Shown: positions 1-9,404 of the stretch, piece after piece
Numbering within the stretch: the first letter of the stretch is position 1
Layout: each line of letters begins with the position of its first letter
From: JAGXRK01 sp963714415
GTDB taxonomy: Bacteria; Bacteroidota; Ignavibacteria; Ignavibacteriales; Ignavibacteriaceae
Length of the DNA stretch: 64,000 nucleotides
NCBI GenBank assembly: GCA_963714415.1
Contig: CAVQOL010000003.1
Coordinates: forward strand, 124,001-188,000
Reading direction: 5' to 3'
Made by a program: the position numbers and the translations under genes
The notes under the pieces: model-generated
Told to the model about the DNA's origin: nothing
Databases searched by the model: none
What the model saw: the letters and a program-made list of their open reading frames with translations, nothing else

Positions 1-1049
1 AAAAATTCCGATTTAAAAATATCTGCACCTAATTTATCTAAAGTCGATTTAATAATCTTAAAGACTTCGCGAAGTACAATATCAGCTTCATAAAAAATAG
101 AAGATGTTACAACAGCAACCTTTAAAGGACTTTCATTAAAATATTTACAAAGTTTAACAAATGAAATTTTTGCTTTTGGAATATTTTTTTCTGGAAATTT
201 CTTACCCGACTTTATTTCGTATGACACAAGTAGTTGATTAAAAAATATCTCTTCATTGGAAGTTATCATTCCTTTAACCAGGGGAAGTAGTATTTCAATT
301 CCGGGCATTGCTTCAATTAAATGCTTATCAGGATTACCGAAAAGTTCTTCAGCAATAAATTTACCTTCGCCCAAACGAATTCTTTCCAATATCTGATGAT
401 AGCGTTGATAGTAAACATCAATACCTATTTTAACCAATGAGTTAAAATCAAGCTTCTTGAAATTTGAATTATATTTTTCAAATAAATATTCTCGAAGCTG
501 CTCCTCATCTTCCTCATCCGGTAATGTTGCTGAATTGATGTGTCGTAAATTTTCATCTAAAAGTATTTCAAAGCAATTTAAGTCTCTAAGGTTTTGGATA
601 ACTTCCTGTTTTCTTTTTTCATCCTTGCCAAAAATGATCGTCCAAATTGCAGAATAAAGAAAAGATTTTATCACCTGATCATCTTTGAAAGTTTTTTGAT
701 ATTTTTTTATTAAATACTCAACATGTTTGGTTGTACTGTTTCCAATTATATTAGGATAATCCTTACTTTCATTCAATCCTTCCCATTGATCTAAAGTCAT
801 TTTACCGGAAAGCTTTCTAACCATAAATTCAAGTGAATGGATACAAAGTGCTTCAGTTGTTGTTGTAGTACCATCCATATCCATTACTGCAGCAACAAGT
901 GCTTTAACAGGGTTTTTAATTTTAGGTGCAAGCGGATATAGCTCATATTCAGGATGGATGAACTCAGGATTTTTTACAACAGCAAATTCATCGCCAAGTT
1001 TTGAGATTAGCTGCTTTGCTTCTTTCTTATTTGCAAATTTCTTTTTCAT
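1..1049 (-). CDS. HAD-superfamily phosphatase, C-terminus beyond window edge
   Basis: The minus strand is open from an ATG at 1049 to the window edge (about 349 codons, no stop). A second in-frame ATG lies 9 bp upstream at 1058, and neither has a clear ribosome site. The key motif is AVMDMDGTTTTTEAL near residues 54-68, which matches HAD motif I (DxDGT): the first Asp is the nucleophile and the second the acid/base. Later text such as KVAVVTSSIFYEADIVL fits HAD motif II (Thr/Ser after a hydrophobic strand). The family hydrolyses phosphate monoesters; the substrate here is unknown. It follows the phosphohexomutase gene, so a sugar-phosphate substrate is plausible but is inference. A large helical insertion separates the two motifs, unlike short HAD enzymes. 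Confidence 0.7.
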   Translation of the reverse strand, partial: MKKKFANKKEAKQLISKLGDEFAVVKNPEFIHPEYELYPLAPKIKNPVKALVAAVMDMDGTTTTTEALCIHSLEFMVRKLSGKMTLDQWEGLNESKDYPNIIGNSTTKHVEYLIKKYQKTFKDDQVIKSFLYSAIWTIIFGKDEKRKQEVIQNLRDLNCFEILLDENLRHINSATLPDEEDEEQLREYLFEKYNSNFKKLDFNSLVKIGIDVYYQRYHQILERIRLGEGKFIAEELFGNPDKHLIEAMPGIEILLPLVKGMITSNEEIFFNQLLVSYEIKSGKKFPEKNIPKAKISFVKLCKYFNESPLKVAVVTSSIFYEADIVLREVFKIIKSTLDKLGADIFKSEF

Positions 1050-1062
1050 AATAATCATTCAA

Positions 1063-1127
1063 GTCATTCCCGTGAAGTTCAGGAATCTGATTTTTAATTT
1101 GAGATTCCGACCAAGTTCGGAATGACA
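1063..1127. repeat. REP/MITE-like palindromic intergenic element (copy 1)
   Basis: A 65-bp imperfect palindrome starts GTCATTCCCG and ends CGGAATGAC, with inner GGAATCT and AGATTCC arms. The same ends and inner arms recur at 4544-4611 and 7674-7749. It lies between the HAD and phosphohexomutase genes and may act as a transcription boundary or RNA-stability hairpin. Confidence 0.75.
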
Positions 1128-1130
1128 GTA

Positions 1131-2537
1131 TCAGTTAATAAATATTTTCCCAAATTCCAATAAATCTTTTACTTCACTATCACTTTGTCCTTCAGCATAA
1201 ATTCGTATAATCGGTTCAGTTTCTGAGGAGCGTAAAAGCAGCCATCGGTTATCTCCATTAAAAATGAACTTAATACCGTTTAAAATACCACGACTACTTA
1301 AAAAAGTTTTTACTTCTTCAACATCAAATTTATCAATCTTTTGTAAATTCCTGCTAAATAAGTCAGGGAGCTTGTTTATTCTGTCTTCTTTCTCATAAAC
1401 AAGATCAATCCTTGAGTAATAAATTTTTCCAGATTCTTTTCTTTTATGATTTATGTATTCACTTAATTTCTGATATCCTGAATTAGCAAGCATTTCGATC
1501 ATCAATAAAGCAGAGAAAATTCCGTCTCGTTCCGGAATATGGATTCCGTATCCAAATCCACCACTTTCTTCACAACCAAACGCAACTTGAGATTTTATCA
1601 TTTCTTCTGTGATATATTTAAATCCAACCTGAACATCAATAACTTTTCTTACATCTGTTTGAAAAAGTGTTTTCAGTTTATCGGTTACAGATGAAGTTTT
1701 TACAATGTGACCAGCAAAATGTTTTTTATTAATAACATAGTCAGCAAGAAGTAAAATCGTTTCCTGTGCACTTAACCAATCTCCGTTATCCAGCATAACT
1801 CCCAGCCGATCAGCATCACCATCGGTTGCTAAGCCAATAGAAAATTCATTTTGAATCAATTCATTTCTTAATGGTTCAAGATTTTTTTCAATCGGTTCAG
1901 CCAGTCTGTTATAAAAATTCTCATCTGGTGGATAGTGAATTGTCTTTGCACTAATGTTATGTGCCAGCAATATTCTTTCTAAGTAATCTGTACCTGCACC
2001 TCCCATTGAATCAACAAGTATATTTAATTGTGATACTCTTATAGCTTCAAAATCAATTAACTTTTCTATCTCAGCAACATAGGGTAAAAGAAAATTTAAA
2101 GTTTTAATTTTATTGGAATTTTTTTTAATTACTGTTTTTCCGATTAATCTTTCAACTTCTAAAGTTGCTTCCGTAAGGAACGGACCACCATAATTAGCTT
2201 TAAATTTTACTCCATTATATTGTGGGGGATTGTGAGAAGCAGTTATCATAACACCGGCGTTTAATTTATTCTCCTTAACAAAGAAGGAAAGTACTGGGGT
2301 TGGAATAATTCGATCTGATAAAAAGACATTTATTTCATTTCCGGAAAGTACTTCGACAAATATTTCTGCAAAATGCTTTGAATTTCTTCTCCCATCATAT
2401 CCAACAGCAATTTTGGGATCAGAAAAATTCAGATTATTATAATCAGCAAAAGCCTGTGCCACTACTGAAATTGATTGTTCATTTATTTCACTATCTAATA
2501 AACCGCGCCAACCATCTGTTCCGAATGTAATGCTCAT
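1131..2537 (-). CDS. phosphoglucomutase/phosphomannomutase family protein
   Basis: 468 aa, full length for the alpha-D-phosphohexomutase family, which interconverts hexose 1- and 6-phosphates through a phosphoserine. Visible motifs: FGTDGWRG at residues 5-12, the active-site serine loop TASHNPP (99-105), the Mg-binding loop DGDADR (239-244), the sugar-binding CEESGG segment (near 330), and the C-terminal phosphate-binding SSETEPIIRIYAE. All key residues are present. The start overlaps the stop of the upstream FAD oxidoreductase by 4 bp, suggesting translational coupling in a minus-strand operon with nanE. Glucose, mannose or glucosamine specificity cannot be decided from sequence. Confidence 0.93.
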   Translation of the reverse strand: MSITFGTDGWRGLLDSEINEQSISVVAQAFADYNNLNFSDPKIAVGYDGRRNSKHFAEIFVEVLSGNEINVFLSDRIIPTPVLSFFVKENKLNAGVMITASHNPPQYNGVKFKANYGGPFLTEATLEVERLIGKTVIKKNSNKIKTLNFLLPYVAEIEKLIDFEAIRVSQLNILVDSMGGAGTDYLERILLAHNISAKTIHYPPDENFYNRLAEPIEKNLEPLRNELIQNEFSIGLATDGDADRLGVMLDNGDWLSAQETILLLADYVINKKHFAGHIVKTSSVTDKLKTLFQTDVRKVIDVQVGFKYITEEMIKSQVAFGCEESGGFGYGIHIPERDGIFSALLMIEMLANSGYQKLSEYINHKRKESGKIYYSRIDLVYEKEDRINKLPDLFSRNLQKIDKFDVEEVKTFLSSRGILNGIKFIFNGDNRWLLLRSSETEPIIRIYAEGQSDSEVKDLLEFGKIFIN

Positions 2538-3852
2538 ATCATTTTTGATAGATTATGTTTTATCAATTGCTGTAAATCAGAATAATCAATTTGTCTGACA
2601 CGTTTATTTTGTTTGACACTTAAAGCGGCGAGTGCACCGCATGCTTCCCCAGTTGCAGCAGAAGTTGGTTGAATTCTTAAAGCACTATGTCCTTCACGAG
2701 TAGACGAAATACATCTTCCAGCAACCAGAAGGTTATCGGCTTCTTTAACTATTAGAGCACGAACAGGAATTTCGTAGTATTGCCCCTCAGGTAAATGTTC
2801 CATTCTGCTTTGTTCATCCTTTTGTCCGTGAATATCAATTCCATAAACAGCACGTGCAACTGCATCATCAAACTTATTCGGTACCCTTTAATGTCATCTC
2901 CGGTAACTATATATTCGCCTATTGCTCTGCGTGTTTCTCGTATACCAACCTGAACCGCGGTTTCCAATAAAATCGAGTTTTCAAATCCAGGAATTTCATC
3001 CTGCAGTAATTTTACTACCTGTGCCACTTGTTTTCTCCCAAGTAACTCAGCCTTTGTCAGATTGAAAGAAGTTGATGCATCAATACCAAGAATGTTAGAG
3101 GTGTTGAAAGACCCTTCTCCGGATTCCGGCAATGTTGTAAAGAAGATATATTGAACATCTTCCTGCAGACGTCCTTCATTGATTGCATTTTTAACCTGGT
3201 TAAAATATCCTGCAATCGAAATTATTTTTGAAAAATCAAAATCATATTCCATCCAATCAAAGAAATTATCCTTATTTGCCTTTGCATAATCTGTAACAGT
3301 GTTGATATCGATGTTTATCATTCTGAAAAACAAAGTTAATGCTTGAAGCTTTCCTGTCTTTTCATCACCCTTTACATAGGGAAAATTTCCAAGGTAAAGA
3401 AGTTGTGCGTCTCCAGTAGTATCAATAAATACATCTGCCCGGATGGCATATTCAATCCCGTTAAGTAGAACTGTAAGTGAGTCAATTTTGTTTTTGATTC
3501 TATTTACTTTGAGAATTTCAGAATGAAGAAGTACATTACAATCAGCGTTATTTAAAAGATTAAATGCGGCAGCACGAAATGAAGAAACATAAAACCCGTT
3601 GTCAATCATTCCATTTCTGTTTCGCATTTCTTTTTCGATATCTTCAAAAACTCCGCGGACTAAAGTTTCACCGTTAACAGAATGCTTCATAAAAGGGGAA
3701 ACCATTCCAGCAGTGGACATCCCGCCAACAAACCCATAGTGTTCTATTAGAAGAACCGAAACACCTTCCCGAGCTGCTTTAACAGCGGCACTTATTCCGG
3801 CTATTCCTGCTCCGGCAACAATAACATCATATTTAGTTTTTAGTTCATTCAT
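2534..3852 (-). pseudogene. FAD-dependent oxidoreductase, single frameshift
   Basis: The first 3852-2886 part encodes a Rossmann FAD-binding N-terminus (YDVIVAGAGIAGISAA, GxGxxG) followed by the GFVGGMST segment typical of the FAD_oxidored group. The frame is lost at a GGG run (complement of 2884-2886). Adding one G there restores a reading frame giving KGVPNKFDDAVARAVYGID, which runs into the second open frame ending at 2534 (EIPVRALIVKEADNLLVAGR, GEACGALAAL). Repaired, the protein is about 440 aa, normal for the family. The 5' end overlaps nanE by 4 bp and the 3' end overlaps the phosphohexomutase start by 4 bp, so the operon structure is intact apart from one base. The break is either a sequencing slip or a recent mutation. 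The substrate is unknown. Confidence 0.85.
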
Positions 3853-4535
3853 TTTTTGATTGTATCAACATACCAACTGGTAATAATATTTGGTCGTGTA
3901 ATTGCTGTGCCGACTACAACTGCAAACGCACCAAGATCGATCATTTTTTTTGCATCTGCAGGATTATTAATTCTGCCTTCGGCTATTACTGGAATTTTTA
4001 TTTTTTGTACTAATGATTTTACAAGTTTAAAATTAGGCGAATGAGTTTTATCTTTCACTGTTTCCGGTGTATAACCATTTAAAGTTGTTGAAATAAAATC
4101 TGCACCGGCTTTTTCACATTCTATTGCTTCATCTTCTTTCGCAATGTCGGCCATTATTAAAGCTGGGTAACTGGATTTAATTCTTTTAATAAATTCCGGT
4201 CCGGTTAATCCATCTCTTTTTCTAAATGTTCCATCAATTGCAATGATCGGACAATCAATTGCTGAGAGATCATCAACATCTGATAATGATCCGGTTATTC
4301 TTACACTTCCATCATCAAAATGTGATTTTATAAGTCCGATTACAGGTACATCGACAGATTCTAGAATCATTTTTGTCTTTTTCATTCCTTCACTTCGAAT
4401 TCCAACTGCACCTCCAGCTATGGCAGCTTTTGCAAACATTGTTACCCCTTCAGGAGAATTGAAAGGTGAGTCTCCCTCAGCCTGGCAAGAGACAATCAAA
4501 CCGTTTTTTAATTTTGAAATTATTTCACTGTTCAT
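3849..4535 (-). CDS. nanE: putative N-acetylmannosamine-6-phosphate 2-epimerase
   Basis: 228 aa, full length for NanE, a TIM-barrel enzyme converting ManNAc-6-P to GlcNAc-6-P in sialic acid and ManNAc catabolism. Recognisable blocks are LIVSCQAEGDSPFNSPE at the N-terminus, AIAGGAVGIRSEG, VPVIGLIK, PIIAIDGTFRKRDGL, ALIMADIAKEDEA, GADFISTTLNGYT and VIAEGRINNPADAKKMIDLGA, which cover the phosphate-binding and catalytic Lys/Glu loops. It overlaps the downstream FAD gene by 4 bp. No neuraminate lyase or ManNAc kinase is visible in this window, so the real substrate flow may be a different amino sugar. The family call is firm and the pathway is inference. Confidence 0.9.
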   Translation of the reverse strand: MNSEIISKLKNGLIVSCQAEGDSPFNSPEGVTMFAKAAIAGGAVGIRSEGMKKTKMILESVDVPVIGLIKSHFDDGSVRITGSLSDVDDLSAIDCPIIAIDGTFRKRDGLTGPEFIKRIKSSYPALIMADIAKEDEAIECEKAGADFISTTLNGYTPETVKDKTHSPNFKLVKSLVQKIKIPVIAEGRINNPADAKKMIDLGAFAVVVGTAITRPNIITSWYVDTIKK

Positions 4536-4543
4536 TTTGTGTT

Positions 4544-4611
4544 GTCATTCCCACGAAGGTGGGAATCTATTAAATTAAAATTTTATGGATTCCCGTTTTC
4601 ACGGGAATGAC
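4544..4611. repeat. REP/MITE-like palindromic intergenic element (copy 2)
   Basis: A 68-bp palindrome with GTCATTCCCACGAAGGTGGG on one side and CCCGTTTTCACGGGAATGAC on the other, inner GGAATCT and GGATTCCC arms, and an AT-rich centre. The outer ends match the elements at 1063-1127 and 7674-7749. It lies between nanE and the degenerate FAD-like gene. Confidence 0.8.
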
Positions 4612-4633
4612 TAATTAATGTTAAGGGCAATGC

Positions 4634-5464
4634 TTAGATCGTTAATTCTCTAAATTTTTCGTGCACGCTGAATGTGTTACTTAGTTTACTTTTAATATGA
4701 AACATCTTTTCCGATATTTTAAATTTATCAACTTGATAATTTTTTTGAGATTGGGGTGCAACTAATTGAACTCTTCCGCCACTTTTTTGAACTACTTCTT
4801 CAAATTCATTTAGGATTTCTTGCGAATTGTTTTCAATAAAAAAATCATTTTCCAGTTTAGGAATATTTAGTGATACCCAATATCGATTATCATCAAGCTT
4901 TATGAACTTATTAAGGTATTGAAAACTTTGCCACTGACCATTCTTTAATCCTGTAAGAAATAGATTGTAATAAATTTCTTTCAGGTTTCGATTTACATTT
5001 TCAAGTTTTAATAGATCAAACTCATCGGAAAAGTCAATAATATTTTTACCCTTAATCTTAAAAATTCCTTCTTTGCCGGTTACTGATAATTCTAAATAAT
5101 TCTCTTTCTGTTTTACGTAAAAAGGAACAATATGAAAAAGTAAATCAACTTTAGAGTTTTCAATTCTCTCCTGCAAAACATTCTTGACAGTTTCAGGGTT
5201 GATGATAAATTCATTTCCTGAGTGATAAAGTATACCGTGTTTTGTTTGTCTAATTTTATTGAATAGAATTATTGTTGATCCATCTAAACTTTTCTCATCT
5301 AAGTTCTGATAACAATTTAAGCTTTCTGAAATGCTTCCGCCCATGAATCCATAAAAGTTCAGAAGTAAAACACTTTTACCATCTTTTGATAATTCAATTG
5401 CAGTTTGCACACCCGCAAGACTGGCTGAATTAATTATGTAATCGTATGTCTTATCAATGTTCAT
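4634..5464 (-). CDS. degenerate FAD-oxidoreductase-like protein
   Basis: 276 aa. The N-terminus (YDYIINSASLAGVQTAIELS, then KSVLLLNFYGFMGGSISESL) lines up with the N-terminus of the FAD oxidoreductase two genes away (YDVIVAGAGIAGISAAVKAA, VSVLLIEHYGFVGGMSTAG). The dinucleotide-binding GxGxxG is replaced by NSASLAG, so classical FAD binding is doubtful. It is also about 160 residues shorter than the intact paralogue and its second half has no recognised motif. The frame is clean over its full length, which argues against a simple pseudogene. It starts 2 bp after the hydantoinase stop, so the two are probably co-translated. It could be a non-catalytic subunit or a decaying copy. Confidence 0.6.
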   Translation of the reverse strand: MNIDKTYDYIINSASLAGVQTAIELSKDGKSVLLLNFYGFMGGSISESLNCYQNLDEKSLDGSTIILFNKIRQTKHGILYHSGNEFIINPETVKNVLQERIENSKVDLLFHIVPFYVKQKENYLELSVTGKEGIFKIKGKNIIDFSDEFDLLKLENVNRNLKEIYYNLFLTGLKNGQWQSFQYLNKFIKLDDNRYWVSLNIPKLENDFFIENNSQEILNEFEEVVQKSGGRVQLVAPQSQKNYQVDKFKISEKMFHIKSKLSNTFSVHEKFRELTI

Positions 5465-5466
5465 AA

Positions 5467-7627
5467 TTATTTCTTCGGTGAGGCAATCACTATAATTTTT
5501 TCATCCTGTGGAATTTTTGAAAGTTCAAAATCAACTAAAGCCATTATCTGCGATTCATTTATCAATCCTGTAAAATCAACAATCTTTGATGAGATTAATA
5601 AAAAAATATCCGGAACAAGTGCACCGGCATCACCGAATGTTGTTAGCGTTCCAATCATCTCTTTTATTTTTGATTTAACAGAATTTACGTCCACACTTTC
5701 GCATAGAGCATCATTAAGTTGTAATTTTATCGTTCCTTCTCGATCTATTACTCTAAGTTTTTGTGTTTCATCTTTAATTAATCCGAATAAATGTTTTTTA
5801 ATCTGCTTAAAAGTTATTGCATAAAAGAATGATGTGTTACCTGAGATAACTAATTTATCTTCACCTGTTCTCATCGAGACAGAAGCAATTTTTCTGATAT
5901 CATTTTCTGTCAACTCCTTGATTTGAACATCGCGAGAACGCATTTCACTTGATCCCATTGCAACAGCTATTACTTTTTTATTTTTTGAATCAATTTCTAC
6001 TGTAACTTCTATTGATTCAGGAACTGCACCCATTGATGAAACAGAATCTAAAGCCTGCTGGCGCAGTGAGATAATATCAGTTTTCAGTTGGATTAATAAT
6101 AGTTTTTTCAACTGAATCACGTATCATTCCAAGAGCAGCTCCAATTGCAGAAACAACTTCACAGTCTTTAGCAATTTTATGTGGATACTTTAAATGCTGT
6201 GAAGTAAAAGGAACCAATGCCGTTGCACCACCGCCGCCGCCAACAAGCTGGATAAGTTCTTTATCTAATTTATACTCACGTGAAAGCTGTGAAATAACCG
6301 GTTTGATCTTTTCAGCAGAGATCGTAAGGATATCTTTAGCTATATCCTTAGCGTCTTTAGAAAGAATTTTTGAAAGAGATTCAAAACATTTTTTAATTGA
6401 AGAAAGATTTGCAGATCCGTGACCGATATCTTTTACAAGCCCTAAAAAATTTGAAGCGCCGGTTGGTGTGATTGTGAATCTTTTTTTGAATTCGTTTTTA
6501 ACTTTTATTGACAAGATAATCATCAGGATCATTTTTTAATGGTTGAACTTTTTCTAATTCAATATCAGAAAAATTCTCATCACTAAAAGAAACATAATTT
6601 AACCCTGCTATGTGTGCACTGCGTGGACCAACATCAACAATTTTATTTCCTTGAATTCTTGGAACAGAACCACCGGCAATTCCAAGAGTTCTAACATCAA
6701 GTGTCCTTAAGTAAAGTCTGTTGCCTCCAATTTGTGCGCTCTTTACTTGAGGCTTACCATTTTTGATAACTGAAATATCAGTTGATGTTCCTCCAACCTC
6801 AAGAAAAATTCCATCTGAAACTTTTTCGTACATCAATGCTGCGGCCACTCCGGCAGCGGGACCAGAAAGCATAGTGAGTATGGGACGCTTTCTCATTTCA
6901 TTAATATCCATTATTCCGCCATCTGAACGCATAACCATTAGCGGTGCTTTTATTCCGCTTTTACGAATTGCTTCTTCTGTCATATTTGCTGTTTCGAGCA
7001 TTCGCGGCATCATACTGGCGTTTATTACTGCTGTACGTGTGCGAACTCTTAATCCATAAAGTTTTGAAATTCTGCTTGCAGCTGTTGCCTGAAGATTCAT
7101 AGATTCAGCAGCCAAAACAACCAGATCTTCATTTGTTGTATCATCAACACCAAATGCTTCTGATGCAACAATTACTTGAGCGCCTTCATTCAGTAAATCA
7201 TTAATATTTTTATTAATTATATCTTTCGTAAGATTTGAAGACAAATCGATAAATCTAAATTTTGTTTGGAGAAATTTTCCAGGCGAGAGTTCAATATTTT
7301 TTAGATTAATTTCTTTCTTTGCACGAATTCCTTCCAAGTCCTTTTCCCATTCCGACTAATTCCTACCACAGCAACATCACCTTCAAGTAAAGCATTCGTT
7401 GCCTGAGTTGTAGAGTGTGCAATTAGAACAATTTCATCAGGATTGATTTTATGATTATCAATCAAGAGATGCATTGAATCAACAACACCTTTTGCAACTC
7501 CTTCATTTGCTTTGTGGGTAGTTGGAACACAAGCTTTTCCAATTAATTTAAAATCAGAAATATCTACTGCAACTGCGTGAGTAAAAGTTCCACCAACATC
7601 AATTCCTATTTTAATTTTTCTGGGCAT
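5467..7627 (-). pseudogene. hydantoinase/oxoprolinase family protein, several frameshifts
   Basis: Four consecutive minus-strand frames join into one protein of about 720 aa. The N-terminus KIGIDVGGTFTHAVAVD is the ASKHA ATP-binding motif of the hydantoinase A N-domain; TTQATNALLEGD follows. The middle has VMRSDGGIMDINEMRKRPI and LSGPAAGVAAALMYEK, then GGTSTDISVI; the C-terminal part has LVGGGGGATALVPF. The frame breaks lie near 7330-7360, 6505-6512 and 6083-6087, mostly at A-rich runs. The family opens cyclic amides (hydantoins, 5-oxoproline) with ATP, or carboxylates ketones. A transporter lies upstream and the FAD-like gene directly downstream. The spread of single-base breaks along an otherwise well conserved protein suggests sequence error rather than old decay. 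Confidence 0.82.
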
Positions 7628-7673
7628 TAAATAAATACTAATTCTTTATTAACATAAGTTGGGATTATATGAT

Positions 7674-7749
7674 TGTCATTCTGAGGATCCCGACTTGTCG
7701 GGAGACGAAGAATCTCCAAATTAGATCCCTCACTTCGTTCAGGATGACA
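7674..7749. repeat. REP/MITE-like palindromic intergenic element (copy 3)
   Basis: A 76-bp element bounded by TGTCATTCTGA and TCAGGATGACA, containing an inner perfect hairpin (TCCCGACTTGTCGGGA) and AGAATCT/TAGATCC arms. Its translation gives the CHPERSEGS-type peptide often mis-annotated as protein, so the small open frame across it (7627-7845) is not treated as a gene. Confidence 0.85.
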
Positions 7750-7772
7750 ATTTAAATTCTCTTTGATAATTT

Positions 7773-9249
7773 TTACATAAACATTATAGATGAAATTATT
7801 AAGCCAACAATTGCCATTAACCACGTATAAATAATTGTATTCCACAAAACTTTTTGAACATCAACTCTCATTTCATTTGCAAGCCATACGTTATGTGTAT
7901 TTGTAGGATCAGAAATTCCCTGTATTTGTCCAACTGCTATCAGCAAACCCATTACAGCCCCTGGATTTAATCCACTTGCTAAAAAAACTGCTGCAAGTCC
8001 GTATCCCATTCCCCATACATTTAATGGTCCGCGATAAAGAGCCAAAGGTGCAGCGGCAGAAAATATTAAAATATAGCTGATAGGATTAGAAGGAATTATC
8101 TGTGCCATCAATGGTTTTACAATATTTAAAACCGGCCATCCATTTGGATATTGTTCAAGATTTCCGCCAGGACCCATTATAGCAACCAGCAGCATTCCAA
8201 TTCCAAACATCAAAACGACTGCAGGCATTACAACCCCTACCGCCTTCAAAGCAGGATTGTATAAATAAATTTAATCTTCCTTTTTTATAAGTCGTTAGAA
8301 AAGCATAAAGCAATCCAACTATAAATGCAGCGATAAAATTAACATCAAATAAAAGAATTAAGAATAATGGAAGAATTGGTGAAAGAAATGAAATCCAATG
8401 AGGTTGAGCTGTGTTTTCATTTTTCTTTAAAATTATTCTTATAAAAGCAGTAATGAAAAGCAGAGCAATGCAAATTGCAATAATCCACTTTAAAGCAATT
8501 CCAACTTCAGATAAAATTTCAGTGAACTGAATTTTAGATTCATTAGAAGTTAATGAAGAAAATAGATAATAAATTAAAGCAAGTGCAAGAATTATTATTA
8601 AACTTCTAAAAATTATTTTCTTAAAATTTAGATCATGTCCGTCGCGGTAAATCTGAATTGTGATATAAACGATAGCACCAAGAATTGAAACTAAAAACAT
8701 AAGCATTGCAAAAGGACGAATCTCATCAACTGTTAATCCCATTACACTTATGTAAACTGCCCAGTTGCCAACATTTAATATTCCGCCAATGCTTAATCCA
8801 AAAAGAAAAATACCAACTGATGTCATCGGACCGATACCAACTGAAGACATAATTGGGAGGACAATTGTAGCAACCATAATAATTGCTCCAAGTCCACCAA
8901 GAGTTGTAAAAAGAGAAATAATTAACAAAAGTAAAATAATGGCAATTAACCATGGATTATCGCCGGATAGTTCCGCACCTTTTTTAATAAAAGATTCTGC
9001 AACACCTGTTTTTTGCATAAAAATGCTTAGCATACTGCCGAAAAGAGCAATAGTATATGCCTGGTGGAGCTTGAGCGAACCTTGTCCTATTACATATTCG
9101 ATTATATCATTAAACTTAATACCACCGATAAAAGCAATTAAGACGGCCATTAATGGAAGCGCAATAAGTGCAGGAATTTTTCTGAAAAACATCAGCAGTG
9201 CCATTAACAGAAAAACACCGATAAGCAGTACTATTTGTATAACTTCCAT
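7773..9249 (-). pseudogene. putative ion-transporter-superfamily carboxylate permease, frameshift
   Basis: Two minus-strand frames form one polytopic membrane protein of about 490 aa. The first starts at 9249 with alternating hydrophobic helices (IVLLIGVFLLMALLMFF, LIAIILLLLIISLFTTLGG, SVGIFLFGLSIGGILNVG). The second carries VVMPAVVLMFGIGMLLVAIM and ends with a helix at IGLIISSIMF. The frame changes at about 8243-8260, where SCFEGGRGCN in one frame becomes ALKAVGVVMP in the other. Helix pattern and mid-membrane glycine/serine-rich loops resemble CitMHS/GntP-type carboxylate transporters; this is a fold-level guess and the substrate is unknown. Its position upstream of the hydantoinase suggests it imports that pathway's substrate. 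Confidence 0.65.
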
Positions 9250-9404
9250 TTTTTATGTTTATAAAATTGAAACCAAATTTAAGTATTAAATATGAAAAAA
9301 TTTTGTCGGAATAATTATTTTCTTCATGCAATGAAATATATTTTTCTTTATATTTCAAAAAAAAAATTGCGTCATTATTTATAGAATTTAATGAGAGGTT
9401 ATTT

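Noticed and set aside
7627..7845. 72-aa open frame containing CHPERSEGS
   Set aside because: It is the translation of a palindromic intergenic repeat (7674-7749) plus the antisense end of the transporter. This peptide is a known type of mis-annotation.
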